A program made the position numbers and the translations under genes. From assembly GCF_032854445.1 (NCBI RefSeq), contig NC_088295.1:29880470-29944469 (forward strand): DNA of 64,000 nt, read 5' to 3'. Of this stretch, positions 40,263 to 52,134 are shown one piece after another. This DNA comes from Liolophura sinensis. Lineage: Eukaryota > Mollusca > Polyplacophora > Chitonida > Chitonidae. The first letter of the stretch is position 1, and every line of letters starts with the position of its first letter. Below the pieces are notes generated by a model that was not told the DNA's origin, did no database searches, and was given only the letters and a program-made list of their open reading frames with translations.

Positions 40263-41089
40263 AATGTTATACATTTTGTCTTTCACCCGCTATTTAAGCA
40301 GCCAATCTTCTGAAAGTCAAGAATGTAAAGACAAATCTTTTGACTGATGTTTCAAGTTTGACATTCTTTACTCCCTCGTTTCCGAATCTGGAGGTGAAGT
40401 TTTCATGGAACTGTTTAACTATACCGCAAACAATATGAATAACTTTTTTGCTCTTTCCAGCAAAATTGTGATAGTTTCTCAACGTTTCCTTAAATAGTCG
40501 TGTCATGCCATATTACCAATGTCAGGGTTTCTACAGCATATCTTCTCAGCCCGCCTAGAATCATTACTTTAGTAGATCTAGTTCTATCAATTGCGATTAG
40601 TTTTTATATAGCATCTGTCTTGTAAAGAATGATGAAAACTGCAAGTTGCTCGCTAAATGAAGATATACCTTTGCTGAACATACTGTACACATTCTAATAA
40701 AAACTCAGTCTTATCACCTTTGCCATTGTCACAAATCCTGACATATTTGTTATACCTGCAAGAAAGAGTTCGACACTGTCATATGAAGCCCGTGGCCTAT
40801 TTTTCTGCTACAGGTAAACCCATCATTATAAAGGGCTAGTCCAGCCTTGAGAAATCAGGAAGTCTTATCCAATATGATTAATAATATTCAAGCAGTGAAA
40901 ATGAATTTTTTTATGAAATTAATAGTAAAAAATCTGTAAACCTTGCCTCTATACAATGAACATATATGACGTACACCGAAGACCTTACAGATAGCTTTAC
41001 ATCATAAGCAATAAACAGTACACAGTGTACATCATTATGATAAGAACAATCTCCATTTTTCCCCTTAGTTGTTAAGATTTAACACATTG

Positions 41090-41465
41090 CCCAAAAATCA
41101 GTGGACGTCGTAAACCTATAAAGGAGAAAAAAGAGATTCGGCTCTGGTAACAACCTCATTCGCCCGGATCATAAGGCCTATCTATCGACCCCAATGCTTA
41201 AGGGGTTCAAACGTTTCATTACGCTGCCGACAACACGCGTAAGAAATGATAACAGCCGAATTGTTTGATGAGAGTTTGCATATTTGTTAGCATACTGTTA
41301 GGCAGTTGCCGGTAATGAGAATCTAAGGATAATTTGTATTTTAATATGATTATGCATTGGCAATCAGTAAATATAACCATTCCAAGTTGATTACCTATTT
41401 ACAGAAAAATAATCAAAAACATTTGTAAGAGTTATGATAATGTCATGTTGCCCAATAGACTGATT
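41090..41465 (+). repeat. Repeat unit fragment E (direct)
   Basis: Matches unit A 21440-22010 in direct orientation: gatcataaggcctatctatc, gtttgatgagagtttgcata, gttaggcagttgccggtaat, tgtcatgttgcccaatagac. About 220 bp (A 21618-21835) is deleted. It abuts inverted unit D, so orientation flips again at about 41080. Confidence 0.8.
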
Positions 41466-44098
41466 AAAATCGTATTGTAAAGTCAGATACGGAGAATTGT
41501 TACGACTAGGCGGATTATAGTGGTGACTGTGGATTTGTTAATGGGTACCATTTGTTATTTTAATGAACAAAGCTAAATTCACAAAGTCTCTGGAAACATT
41601 TGTATTTTCGTATAATTTACTCGTTGACTGATTGGTAATTAACGACGTCCTCAAAAATATTGACTGGCGGCTTGGGATGATCTTGAGGTATCATGGCTTC
41701 GAAAAGAAAAATGATAATGGGAATCTACACTCTTTTTGTGGCCTTGTATCGAAGAATAATGTTAATGGATATGCGGACAGGGGGAAGTCTTAAAAACACA
41801 GCCATGTGTTGTTTGTGTAACATCCTGTTATGATGAATCACACGATACCAAGACTTGTAAGTGAGACGGAATGGATAACGCTTGAATAGAGCAGGGAACG
41901 AAGCGTTATGTCACGTCTGCTTTTTAATAACGCACGAGGTGTGATAGATAGATGGGTGGATTGATGAGTCCGGATTAGATGTTGGCAGCCTGCCTGTCTA
42001 CCACTGGTTCATCCGGGAAGTGACACAGTCTCCTTTCCCCCTTACCCTCAGAGCTACATGCCAGAAACTTCAATGGTCACATCACCCAGAGCACAGTGGC
42101 CAGTGGTAATATATATTACCGGTTGTAATTAAACAAAGATTGGGACACATCTAGTTTTATTCCGTTTCGAAGAGCAAGTTTAGAATTTCTGGCGGATTAC
42201 CGCCCTTTTTATTCAACACAAAAGGCATACGGTGTTGCGAAAGTTTGAAACATGGCAGTCTGATTCAATAGTGATAAAAACCAAATATGGTTGTCACACT
42301 ACCTGTGCATCAGAATGTCATTTACATAAACGGGGATAGATACACCACAGGTAATGTCTGTATCATTTCCCGGCGGAAATCCCATGTAAGCGAACTTTGC
42401 CGTTACTGTATTACTGCTTGTCTGTTTAACCTGGACAGTTCGAATGCTACATACATAACCTGCCTTTCTCACAGTCGTGTGCATGTGTACTATTTCACAC
42501 ATCTGACTTTAAGCAAAGAACAGCTATGAGCATATCAAATTGCTCCTAAAATTGTTGACGGAAGACTGAACCGATACACATTCATCCGAACTCCTTCATC
42601 GCATGTGTTGATGGAGTAAGTAAATATTCTGCACACAATAATTGCAACGAGTTCTTGTTTTAAAAAAAGTACAAGAAATAGCATAACCTTAGTTACAGAT
42701 ATGGAAATACACATAAATGGCTGTGGTCATTTCATTCTGACGAACCTGGTAACTTTACAACTCATCTTTTCATCTGGAATTCTGACTAGGCCATTAATTA
42801 TCCCATGCTAGAGAATCGGAAACACGATGTCGTGTCAACCGTACACCTATCCCAAGCCCGTATGACTAAAAGGCAAAAAACGCAATATCCGTAATTTTGC
42901 TTACTATGAATTCCTCGGTTTATGAATTATTTTAAACTTCTTGTAGACACTTTAGCCATGCATATGCACATTTTAAGACATAAAGAAGTTCTTACTAGGG
43001 CTGGACAACTTATATGCAAAACGCCTAAATGGGACCGATGGATCAGAAGGTTGATTTCTAAATCTCTTGAACAATGGTTTATTATTTACAAAATATACCC
43101 TTGCGCGCAACCGCAATAAACATATATTCGTTGTACAATAAAAAAAACATCAGCATTCAAAACGCCCATCTTTTCAGATTTCAGAATATATTGCACGATC
43201 TGTTTTGACATACTGTACAAATTGTCCAAGTATAAAAAAAACATTGTCTTTATCGCCAAGATAAATTCCCATTTCTCATTTCGTTTACTCCTTGAATAAA
43301 GAAAAAGAATGTATTGGAATTTAGTTTTAAATGCAATTCGTAAAGTATTTTATGACCCAAACTGTTTGAAAGAACTTTTAATGGATCAAGAAAGGACAGC
43401 GATGTAATTATGTTTTTTTATTGTTCTCTTCTGAAGGAAACCGATTGATCTCTTAGGTTTAACAGGTCTCCATTAACACATCCGCATGGAATCTCCGCAA
43501 GCAAGCTGGATAACGAGAACTTACACGGGTGTCACAGGTTAGCTCTTCGATATTCCCACAAATGGTTTCACCACCCCCCTCCCTCGCCCACAAAAAACCC
43601 TAACGCAAAGCACAGTGAAATATCAGCAAAAAGCATGACGTAATTTAGTACTTGAGGTCAGAAAAAGAGAATTAAAATTCTCAGCCCGTTACCTCGTCTT
43701 CAACAGATCTTAAACCGACCCATGGTAGAGGAAAGCAGAAATCACCACTATACACGAAAATAACACACAGCTGGAGGTCATGTAATAACAATTGTCAGGG
43801 CTAAATATGAAGTACCTGATTAAAAAAAACGATAAGCCTTAAATTTAAAGGTTAAAATGACCAATGGTTGTAAAGAGATCCTAATTTTATACACTGTGAT
43901 AAAGAGATTTTATCACAAATAATGGTATTAAGTGGGTGTGCAATTTTACTTATATTCAAATATGCAGATATAAAGTGTATCAGGGTGTTCTACAGGGATT
44001 TCATAAACTCTGGTTCTTTTAATGTATATATACAGAGAAATTGTCCTTAACTATACTGTGGTCTGCATGGTCGCACAAAACGCAAAATATATAAGTAT
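41466..44098. other. Anonymous non-coding stretch
   Basis: Nothing recognised beyond short open frames (up to 80 codons). Confidence 0.5.
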
Positions 44099-44170
44099 TT
44101 ATTCATTTATTTAATACACGAAAGGCGGGCAGAGTCCGTGGGAAACCACGACTATCCACAGGTTGCACTT
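44099..44170 (-). mobile_element. SINE-2 fragment, degraded
   Basis: ttatttaatacacgaaaggc, gtgggaaaccacgactatcc and acaggttgca resemble the reverse complement of the SINE-2 tail and of the 'cgaccatccgcaggttgca' block, with the middle deleted. Confidence 0.45.
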
Positions 44171-46246
44171 AATACATATTCATGTCATGTTGTGATCATT
44201 AGCTTTAATAATAGCATGTGTTAAAGTTCCTAAGAAATTCCCCATTGACCAAATGCTTTAATCCTAATTGGGTATCACCTTTGGCCGTGTGCCATGTGAT
44301 ACCTAATTACCAGCAATCTCCAGATCCCTTGGCCAAACGAGCCTCCCATAGAAATTACGACAAAAATCCTTTTCACGTACATGTCCGATAACTGTTCATA
44401 TGCCTTTTATTTTTGCGGACGACCCTTTACACATAAGGTCTAAACCGTTGACATGTAAGGCAAATGATTAAATACGTATTAACTTTATGACGATGGTTCG
44501 AAACACGGAGTAGTCTCAGCCATTTTTCGGACATAGAATCTGTGCCATATCCCGAAGCTGTAACCCATAAAAAGGATTTATCAGGTTTTACTTAAAGCCA
44601 CCTTATGTATAGCGCATATTCTGAAAATATGGATTTGATTCTCGATATTTATCTGCCTTTTGAGTAATGTTAGACAGTTTTTAAAATACCCATCATGTTT
44701 TGCTTCATTTTAGGTCTTGTCATTATCGCATCGAAAGCCATTTACTGTAAATCTGTAATTTTTTATTGATTGTTTTATTTGTCCATTGTATACTGATATA
44801 TACTATGGATGGCGTGCAACTTGCAATTCAGTGATGTAAACCATGTGTGGTATTTTTGGCACGAAGGTACGACCAGAAGAACAAGATCCTCAGCTGAGCC
44901 CATTTGCTTCTCAACAATACCTCTGTGTGTACAAATCCCTGCATGACTGTGCTTCAATGAGATTAGGCACTGGGTAGAGCGATCCTGGTGCTGACTATTA
45001 CTTGCTTTCCATCGGGTAATGAAACCTCCATGATCTATTTGCTGAAGGTAATTACTGTACATCATAGGACTGACAATTGCTGACATGGCTAATGGTGTGT
45101 TAAGTCTCAGGGTAATTAGTATCCTGTCTTGGCGTACTCCAGATGGTCTACTGTCAGTAAACAGGAGCAAGTGTCGAGAAGATGGTTAGGAATTGACAAA
45201 GACAACTGATAATTCGTTGATGAACAAATAAGGACAGTATGGCTCAGCAAAATATTTGTATTTGTGTGGAAGGAAGATTGAAAATGTTGGTAAAGAAACA
45301 AAATGGATCATTCGTGAATCATAAATATAAGGCTCTTGAAAGCTTGTAGTTTTGAACTATGCACGACATTGTACATGAAGTGCTTTGATTAAGTACCCTT
45401 TAAGGAACATTCAGCTGAGAACGTGTTATTAACGATATTTTATTCCGTTGATGCTACGATACTGATTCATGATTGCAAATCAGAATAATTGTTGGAGCTC
45501 TCTCGAGGTATGGTTTACATTAGAGAACACAATCTTTAAAAGTGCTACACAATTTTGTTTGCACCCGTCCACAGGGACCAGGGACTGCCACAAATAACCG
45601 ATATTGTATGTTGCGTAAAATCCCGGAAAGCACCCGATACAGGGAAATCACTCTCACTGATTCCTGGACATTATGACACTATTACAAAATTTTCTGGCAA
45701 CATAGATAGGTGTTGATCGAATCGTTTTGAATTTATTTCCAATTCACGATTTTAGTTAACAGACCAAATGTATTCAAAACAAATTCCATTAATGGATATC
45801 GTATGGCTCGAAGTTATTGAATGAAAACGTTATGTCCACACTTGACCCAAGGCATTCTTTCTATTGTGCTTCTAACAGATTTCCAGCCGACACTTTGTAC
45901 TGGGAGCTGCAATGACTGGTCGACGGGCTTTGCTGTGCGCACAGAGATGTTGAATTTCGAAAATGTTCTGTATAAATAATATTGTCAGTTGTTTTTCCGA
46001 TAAACTAGGTTAGCCAGTGGTGATAGCGAGCTATTACGAGGCGAGGGTGTGATTTATGATGAAGTGAGTGTGTATATATATAATCTCAACTTACAAGAAC
46101 AACCGATACAAAGTTTGAAAATTCACAGTTATCCATTCGAAAATTAATAAAAAAATAAGCGTTTTAAATAACACGACAGAAAGGTACTTTACAACCTCAC
46201 CAGCCTTTCAGCTGAGACAGGAACAGCACTCGATGAAAATTGAACA
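44171..46246. other. Anonymous non-coding stretch
   Basis: The longest frame is 131 codons on the minus strand (44775-45170). I recognise no domain in it, so it is not annotated as a gene. No repeats identified. Confidence 0.4.
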
Positions 46247-46303
46247 GGGTTTTTACCGGACTCTGTTTCTGTCTGGTTTCCTCCCACCATAATGCTGTCT
46301 AAG
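46247..46303 (+). mobile_element. SINE-2 body fragment
   Basis: ctggtttcctcccaccataa followed by tgctg matches the SINE-2 core. Both ends are missing. Confidence 0.5.
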
Positions 46304-46859
46304 GACAGTGACCTAGATGTGGAATAACTGGAGAATATCAAATTCGTGTCTAGAACGCATGATGATATTGCACAGGTAAAGTATAAGAACTGAAGCTATG
46401 ATGGGTTAAATGCCCTGTATTCTAGATCCCACTCGGTTTGCTAAAACTCGTGCATGAGGCCATGGTAATTGCCGTTGTTATAGTATCCAACGATCATGTG
46501 CATTTATTCTATGGTAGCTGTCTCCTTTTGTTACAGTCAAAGGGGCCACTTAATAAGTTATCTGCTGTCTGACGGCTGCTTTGTTGTCTCCTGGATAATA
46601 GACAACTCCGTCACCAACCTACATATTCGGGGATTTCGAAGTATTCGATATAAGCAAACATATGGTGCTCTCTGTAAGATAGGATAACAGGAATTGTCAG
46701 CTCTCGAGACGTGAAGCACTCGATGAACGTAACACCTGCCGAGAGGACACTTCCTGATATTCCTTCCCACAGCATGAACCATCTGTAAAACATACTTCTG
46801 AAACAATAGGGACGGAATCTGGAACACAGATTTTCATTGCTTAGTGGAAAGATCTGCCA

Positions 46860-47004
46860 GCAGCCTTCAAATGGTCGTGGGTTTCCTTCTGGGATCTGCT
46901 GGGTTTCCTCCCACCATACTGCTAGCTGCCGTCGTAGCAGTGAAATAATTTCGAGGGCAGCGTGAAACATGAAACAAATAAATAAATAAATACATAAATA
47001 AATA
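46860..47004 (+). mobile_element. SINE-2, 5'-truncated, with AATA-type tail
   Basis: atggtcgtgggtttccttct, gggtttcctcccaccatact, gctgccgtcgtagcag, then an (aataaat)n tail at about 46973-47004. The terminal 'cttgagtacg' is replaced by a diverged sequence. The 136-codon minus-strand frame across it is a by-product. Confidence 0.65.
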
Positions 47005-47448
47005 TTATTATTTCGTTCCATCTAAATAACCATCACGTCAAAAAACAACATACTTACTATTGATCGCTAAACATCATCTATTGACTATTAACACATGAGG
47101 TAACATGTTGTGACTGAACGAGTGTTTTCTGAGCATGTTCAGTGTAGTTTTGCTTCATATGTAAACCATTCTGTAACTGGCTGTGTTTAAGATGTATTTT
47201 GTCTTTATACATGTAACTTTGTGGTTGTAAGACATCGTCTTTTAAAAAAAAAAGTTCCCATGTGCCTGGTTAAAGGTATGATTTTTGGTTTTGAAAACAA
47301 GTAGGCGGCAAGTTTTCTATAATATTGTATGTTTATTGATAATCTCCAGTCATAATCACCATCACGAGAAGATTAAACGCCATCAGTTTTTTTAGGTCAG
47401 ATGATTGAGTTTCTATCAATGTATTCCTATTAAATGAAATGTAAGATC
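47005..47448. other. Anonymous non-coding stretch
   Basis: Nothing recognised. Confidence 0.4.
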
Positions 47449-47491
47449 GGACCCGATAGCTCAGCTGGAAGAGCGCCCGCGTCTAGACAAG
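47449..47491 (+). mobile_element. tRNA-derived SINE head, truncated
   Basis: cccgatagctcagctggaag followed by agcgcccgcgtctagac has a perfect box A-type motif (TAGCTCAGCTGG). There is no T-arm, box B or acceptor-stem partner downstream, so it cannot fold as a tRNA. It most likely derives from a SINE-1-like head or is a broken tRNA copy. Confidence 0.55.
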
Positions 47492-47882
47492 CTGTACTTG
47501 TAAATGTCCTTATACGTCCGGTATCTAATTGATTTCTTTTAAAATGAGCATTATATTGGACCTTTTTACGGCAAATACCGCATGAAGGAAATAGACGGAG
47601 TAGTAGAACGAAAGTGGAGATTCGGTTCAGTCAAAAGCGCCACTTGTATACAACCATTGTGTCTTCTGACAGTGTGTAATGTAGAAATCCCCTTATCCCT
47701 CATAGGCTGACAGTGTTGCCACATGCAATGTGCGTTAGAATATATCGACATATCGTGTAGCACCATGATTGTGTACCTTTGCCTATAAAATTGCATTCAG
47801 TTCTCGTTAAACATGTAAGCAAAGCTTCTATTCGCTTAACGAACAAATTTACGTACCAAATAAACGAACGTATGACAGTATA

Positions 47883-47997
47883 TTTTCTTCGCTGATAATG
47901 AGGTATGAATTTTTCTTCGGTGATAAAATGTTATAAGTTTATCTTCGGTGATATCAAGGCATGATTTCATCTTCGGTGATATTAAGGTATAATTTTA
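47883..47997 (+). repeat. 28-bp minisatellite, four degenerate units
   Basis: Unit close to tcttcggtgatatcaaggta followed by tgatttta, with copies starting at about 47885, 47913, 47942 and 47970. The last two differ at only a few positions. Confidence 0.75.
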
Positions 47998-49079
47998 TTT
48001 GTCACATGTAAGAAATATAGAAAAGCATGAAGAGAAGGAATGTTTTTTTCTGTCTTTTCATTCTTGAGATTTTACTGTAGGCTAAATACTTCTGCACCCC
48101 GTTGTCTACCAACAGTGTACATGTATATATAATAAAATTACTTTATGGTTGCTAATTCGATGCGTCCAGCTCCGAGAGAGTTTCAGCTCTTACTTGTAAG
48201 AGCCCTTTGTCAAATCTTTTTTCTTCCGCTCACAGCATCATTGGTGTTTGCCATTTAGCAGAAAATTAGATTTTTGTTTTGTCATGTAAATTGCACGGGC
48301 AGAAGTCCGCTGGTGAATCAATACCAAAATACCGAAATATATAAAAATGTGTTAAAATGAGACACGTAGAACTAAAGAAAGCAAGCCTTTTATAAGTACT
48401 GCAAAGATTGTCGCAAGTCTCTTGCCAGAGCTCTAGTTAATATGATCGTCTTGATAGAATCCAGCTAAGATCACAGTGCACATGTTGAATGTCACTATGT
48501 GCGTATCTTTTTCTGAACTGGAAGGCTAATGGAATAGACATTCGTGGCTACGTGGTCAAATATATCCGCTTGTTCACAAAATGTAATCCAAGAGCACATG
48601 ACTCCATGCCCTTCATCAATGAGGACACAAATTCATATGAATTTAATGTTAACCGAAACATTAGTTTGTATTTTCATATATTTATATAAATTGACTAACA
48701 TTTAATTTTAACAAGAGAGGTTTGAAGCAATATTCTACCATATTCCCTTCACAAACAACTTACACATTTGTTTAAATTCCGGAGTTTCTGAGATTCAGAT
48801 GGAAGACTATCACCTTCTTGTTATGTTAAATTACGGCCGTGCAAAAACACGTTTTTATCGGTAATGGTAAAATACTGTCTGTGCTTTGAAACCGTTTGTA
48901 CTAAACCGATAATCCGATAAAGATCCACAATACTATACCGGTAAGTAAAATCATGCTTGACTTAGTTTGATTGTATTCGCGTCACCATATACATGTAAAA
49001 TTAAAGATTTATGCCAGTTGCATATGGGATATATGCATTTATTTTCTTACAAAGTATCTTATATCAGGACAAGAACACA
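47998..49079. other. Anonymous non-coding stretch
   Basis: No gene or repeat recognised. Confidence 0.45.
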
Positions 49080-49311
49080 AACCAGTCCCTCCCAAGTCGA
49101 GTTATACATGTACCAAAGACATCAAAAATGGTACTTGCGGCTACCTCAATTGGCGCTCAGCATAGAGAGGCCAGAGCAAAGAAACAGGGCCAGTGTCAGT
49201 ATAATGTGACTGGGTGGAGTGACATGTCTAGTGTCTTCGGCATGATACTTCAGTGGAGGCATCACATTGGCAGCTTGGACTCCTGCCATTCATTCATTCA
49301 TTCATTCATTC
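49080..49311 (+). mobile_element. SINE-3 with (ATTC)n tail
   Basis: Begins with accagtccctcccaagtcga and continues through tggcgctcagcatagag, gtgtcagtataatgtgactg, tgtcttcggcatgatacttc and agtggaggcatcacattggc to a (ATTC)n tail at 49287-49311. The core from gtgtcagtataatg resembles SINE-1. No clear TSD was seen. The 104-codon frame through it is incidental. Confidence 0.7.
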
Positions 49312-49906
49312 AAACCCGTTCCTGAACATTGGAGGCATTTATTTTCCAGAAATGATAAGTTAAATAAGCATGGTATTGTGTTACTTACATCGTAAATTTC
49401 CACTGGATCAAAAAACTATTTAAGCGTACAGGCGGAAAATACACATTTCCTCACTTGTTTTCCACTGTGTGAGAAAAGATGTGAAATTGTCAAGGCTTTG
49501 TATGAGGTGCAAATTTAAATTGACCTCACGGTCTTTCATTCCTCGTGAAAATTGTAATGAGATAAGGAAAGACAATTACTAATTATCTAAATGACGGCCA
49601 AGGCAATTAAACAAATATCATCATGACAACGTTTTGACAGATTTGTGTCTTAAATAATTAATACGAGGTGTTTATCTTGAGCTTGATAAAGTGCCAATCT
49701 CTCATCTGGTCAATGTATTTATCAACAATCCCGGAATCCTCCAAATCAATTTTACATATGTAACAAACCAAGAGGATAATTTCTGGCGTAACACCATCTT
49801 CATGACTCTCAGTGAAGAAGAAAGATATAAAACGTTTTTCTTTTCCAGAAAGGGACAGAAATAGATTGTTTCTGCTCAGCTCAACACGGATGTTTCAAAA
49901 TGTTGA
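49312..49906. other. Anonymous non-coding stretch
   Basis: Nothing recognised between the two SINEs. Confidence 0.4.
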
Positions 49907-50259
49907 CCAACTCCGATAGCACAGTAGGTAGAGCTCCGTTTCGCGAGCGGTAGATGCAGGGTCAATCCTGGGTCGAGTCACACCTCAGACCTTAAAAGAG
50001 AAAGTTGTAATGTCTTCGCTAGGCGTTCAGCATGAAGAGGATAGTGCAACGACTGGTTGACCCGTATCAGTATGATGGCTCGGGTGGAATGGCTTACTTG
50101 CCTTCGGTTAGGCGTCTCAGTAAAGCAGCACTTAATAAAAGAGTGGCCGAAATGCGTCCTGTAACAAGGAGGTACATTACATGCACTGTAAGGATTCCTT
50201 CGTCGTCATATGACTGAAAAATAGTTAAGTACGACGTTAGACCCCAAGCACTCACTCAC
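49907..50259 (+). mobile_element. SINE-1, full-length with TSD
   Basis: Second full-length SINE-1. TSD tcaaaatgttga / tcaaaatgtcga (49895-49906 and 50260-50271, one mismatch). Box A region gatagcacagtaggtagagc; box B gggtcaatcctgg is closer to consensus than in the 5.2-kb copy. The core (gtatcagtatgatggctcgg, gccttcggttaggcgtctca) and 3' end (catatgactgaaaaatagtt, acgacgttagaccccaagca, (CTCA)n) are intact. Confidence 0.88.
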
Positions 50260-50271
50260 TCAAAATGTCGA

Positions 50272-50599
50272 TTTTTAGTTCACAGAACCCTTGCCTGATC
50301 AGAATATATGTGATATAAAATCTTGGTTGACTTTCATAACTGGACATATTACGATTTTTTTCTAAAATCATGGAAGTATTTCATGATAATGAAACGGGAA
50401 TCTAAACTAGGGAAACAGATAAGGGCAGAAAAATCTGCAGCCCGTGATGCTGATGAGGCAGGCGACCCAACACATGCCGACCAAACCTGTCACGACTGAC
50501 TGGTGTTCTTGTCCCCACCTGTTATCCACAATATAATCTTTAATCGGTGGAGCAATCAAGTCTCCTGCAAACCGATCGATTCCTCTTGTCGACACGACT
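50272..50599. other. Anonymous non-coding stretch
   Basis: Nothing recognised. Confidence 0.4.
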
Positions 50600-51155
50600 C
50601 CTTGGGGGTAGCAAGAAATGATTTATGTGCTTTACGGTATTGTTTAAAATGTGGAATATGGTTTTCATGTTCGTCTACTATTTGCTTTAGGAAATTGGCA
50701 CTAATTTACATGCCAGATGTTCCCCAAAAGTGTGTTAATATTTGCGGCTAAAAGCGAACGCTCTGTGTGTGAATATCTCTCTCCAGGGATCATGACATGA
50801 GGTACAATATATACAAGGGTACAGAAATTAAACCTCGCCTGAAATTGAGCGAAGGCCATATGAAGCAGACACCCTGGGAATCTTCATTTACTGTATCGAA
50901 TATAAGCCTGTAAACGCACAATCCAATCTAGGCAGGTTCCTGTGACAGGGTTAAATTGTAATGTATCAAATCTGTAAGTCTCTAAGGGAATGTAAAATAG
51001 TAGCAGAGCGAATTCACAAAAGCGAGATTCGAGCAATTCTTGTGAAACAGAGATTTACAACAGATATTGTCCCTCAAAAAGTCATGTAAATTCCGACAAA
51101 AATCTAGACTCATGACAGTTTCGTAGAAGGGCACCATCAAGCTTTGGGAAATGAG
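50600..51155 (+). repeat. Dispersed duplication, copy 1 (of 58.5 kb)
   Basis: Diverged direct duplicate of 58495-59030. Shared blocks include aatgatttatgtgctt, ggttttcatgttcgtctact, gccagatgttcccc, attgagcgaaggccatatga and catgacagtttcgtagaag. The similarity ends where the gypsy fragment begins. Confidence 0.65.
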
Positions 51156-51752
51156 CCAGACCTAACGGTGCAATTGCGGTTGGTGAATCTTGGTGCTAAA
51201 CCCATATGGCTCTATTAAGGAACCACCACAGCTTATCTGGAACCCATACCGGCTGTGGTACCACTTAACCAAGGGTTGTAGGAGCAGGAGAATATCCCAT
51301 CTCAATCAGCCATAAAGGACATGATTCAACGATTTGAAGAGAATTTAACGCCATTAGAAAAGGCACAGGCCGAAAAACTACTTCAGAAGTACAAACATGT
51401 GTTTGCATACGCCGACGAAGCCCTGGGACGCACGGACGTCGTTCAACACACAATAGACACCAATAGCGCTAGACCGCTAAAGCAACCGCCAAGGCGAGTC
51501 TCTCCTCTAGTAAGAGCATAGATAAGTAAACAGGTCGACAGTATGTTGGAACGCGGCATAATAAGGTCGTCAAATAGCCCTTGGGCTTTCCTCGTTATAC
51601 TCGTTAGAAAAAAAGATGGTAGTCTTCTCTTTTGTGTGGACTACCGCCGGTTGAACCAGGTGACAGTCAAGGACGAATATCCTCTCTCTAGAGTGGATAT
51701 GACACGTGTGCCACAACACACGCTGCGTAAATGTGGACCACATAAGCTTTGA
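51156..51752 (+). pseudogene. Ty3/gypsy pol fragment (protease-RT linker and RT N-terminus)
   Basis: One reading frame runs from 51156 and carries in-frame stops at about 51214, 51277 and 51519. The region before RT (LTVQLRLVNLGAKPIWLY; LEPIPAVVPLNQGL; MIQRFEENLTPLEKAQ) matches the linker between protease and RT in gypsy-type polyproteins. It is followed by RT features: DSMLERGIIRSSNSPWA, LVRKKDGSLLFCVDYRRLN and VTVKDEYPLSRVD. These are the RT N-terminal fingers with the FCVDYRKLN-type signature. The sequence loses similarity just before the catalytic YxDD region, so the copy is truncated. No frameshifts are seen, which suggests a moderately recent insertion. Confidence 0.85.
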
Positions 51753-52134
51753 ACCGCATGGTATTAACAACAACAGGCAGCGCTTCTGCAACGTAGGTCG
51801 CTGTCTGGGTCATGGGCAGTATGCAAGGTGCATGCTGCATTTAAGATTAAACAGGTTTGTTTCCCCTCATTAAAAATAATAAACAAACAGATGTGTCAGG
51901 TTTTGCTCAATTTCCGTATTTATTTATTAATTTCTTTCATAAGCGACAGCAGCACTGACAAATTATATACAAAACTTGCGGTTACAAATATCTAGCGTAT
52001 GTGTGATCTGCTGGGGTGTTGTCCAGTCGTCCCTTGGCATAGTCAGTTTCCTCTTCTGGATTTGAAAGCCCGAACTGAATGTGCTCTTGGAGTTTTCTGG
52101 CTCTATTGCAGAGTGATCTCCCCTTAACTGTCTG
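51753..52134. other. Unassigned sequence between gypsy fragment and the next ORF
   Basis: No domain recognised on the plus strand. A minus-strand frame (51963-52343, 126 codons) overlaps the next entry and has no recognisable similarity. Confidence 0.35.

Larger units (their letters stand above)
37791..41080 (-). repeat. Large repeat unit, copy D (inverted, 5'-truncated)
   Basis: Continues directly from C in the inverted arm, equivalent to A 22010-25560. Landmarks on the plus strand: cgttgggcaatattcatggg (38372; A: cccatgaatattgcccaaca, 24806), catggaaatttcctcaggag (39076), gaggaaacgatcgcattcct (39659; A: aggaatgcgatcgtttcctt) and the SINE-2 remnant at 40.15 kb. It lacks the MITE of A. Together C and D give an inverted arm of 6.66 kb collinear with 22010-28660. 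Confidence 0.85.

Noticed and set aside
44775-45170. 131-codon minus-strand ORF
   Set aside because: In 128 kb of both-strand AT-rich sequence about one frame of this length is expected by chance; no recognisable motif.
46611-47021. 136-codon minus-strand ORF
   Set aside because: It largely overlaps a SINE-2 copy and its tail; no domain recognised.
47449-47491. tRNA gene
   Set aside because: Only the D-arm/box A half is present; no T-arm or matching acceptor stem.
49011-49325. 104-codon ORF
   Set aside because: Runs through SINE-3 and its (ATTC)n tail.
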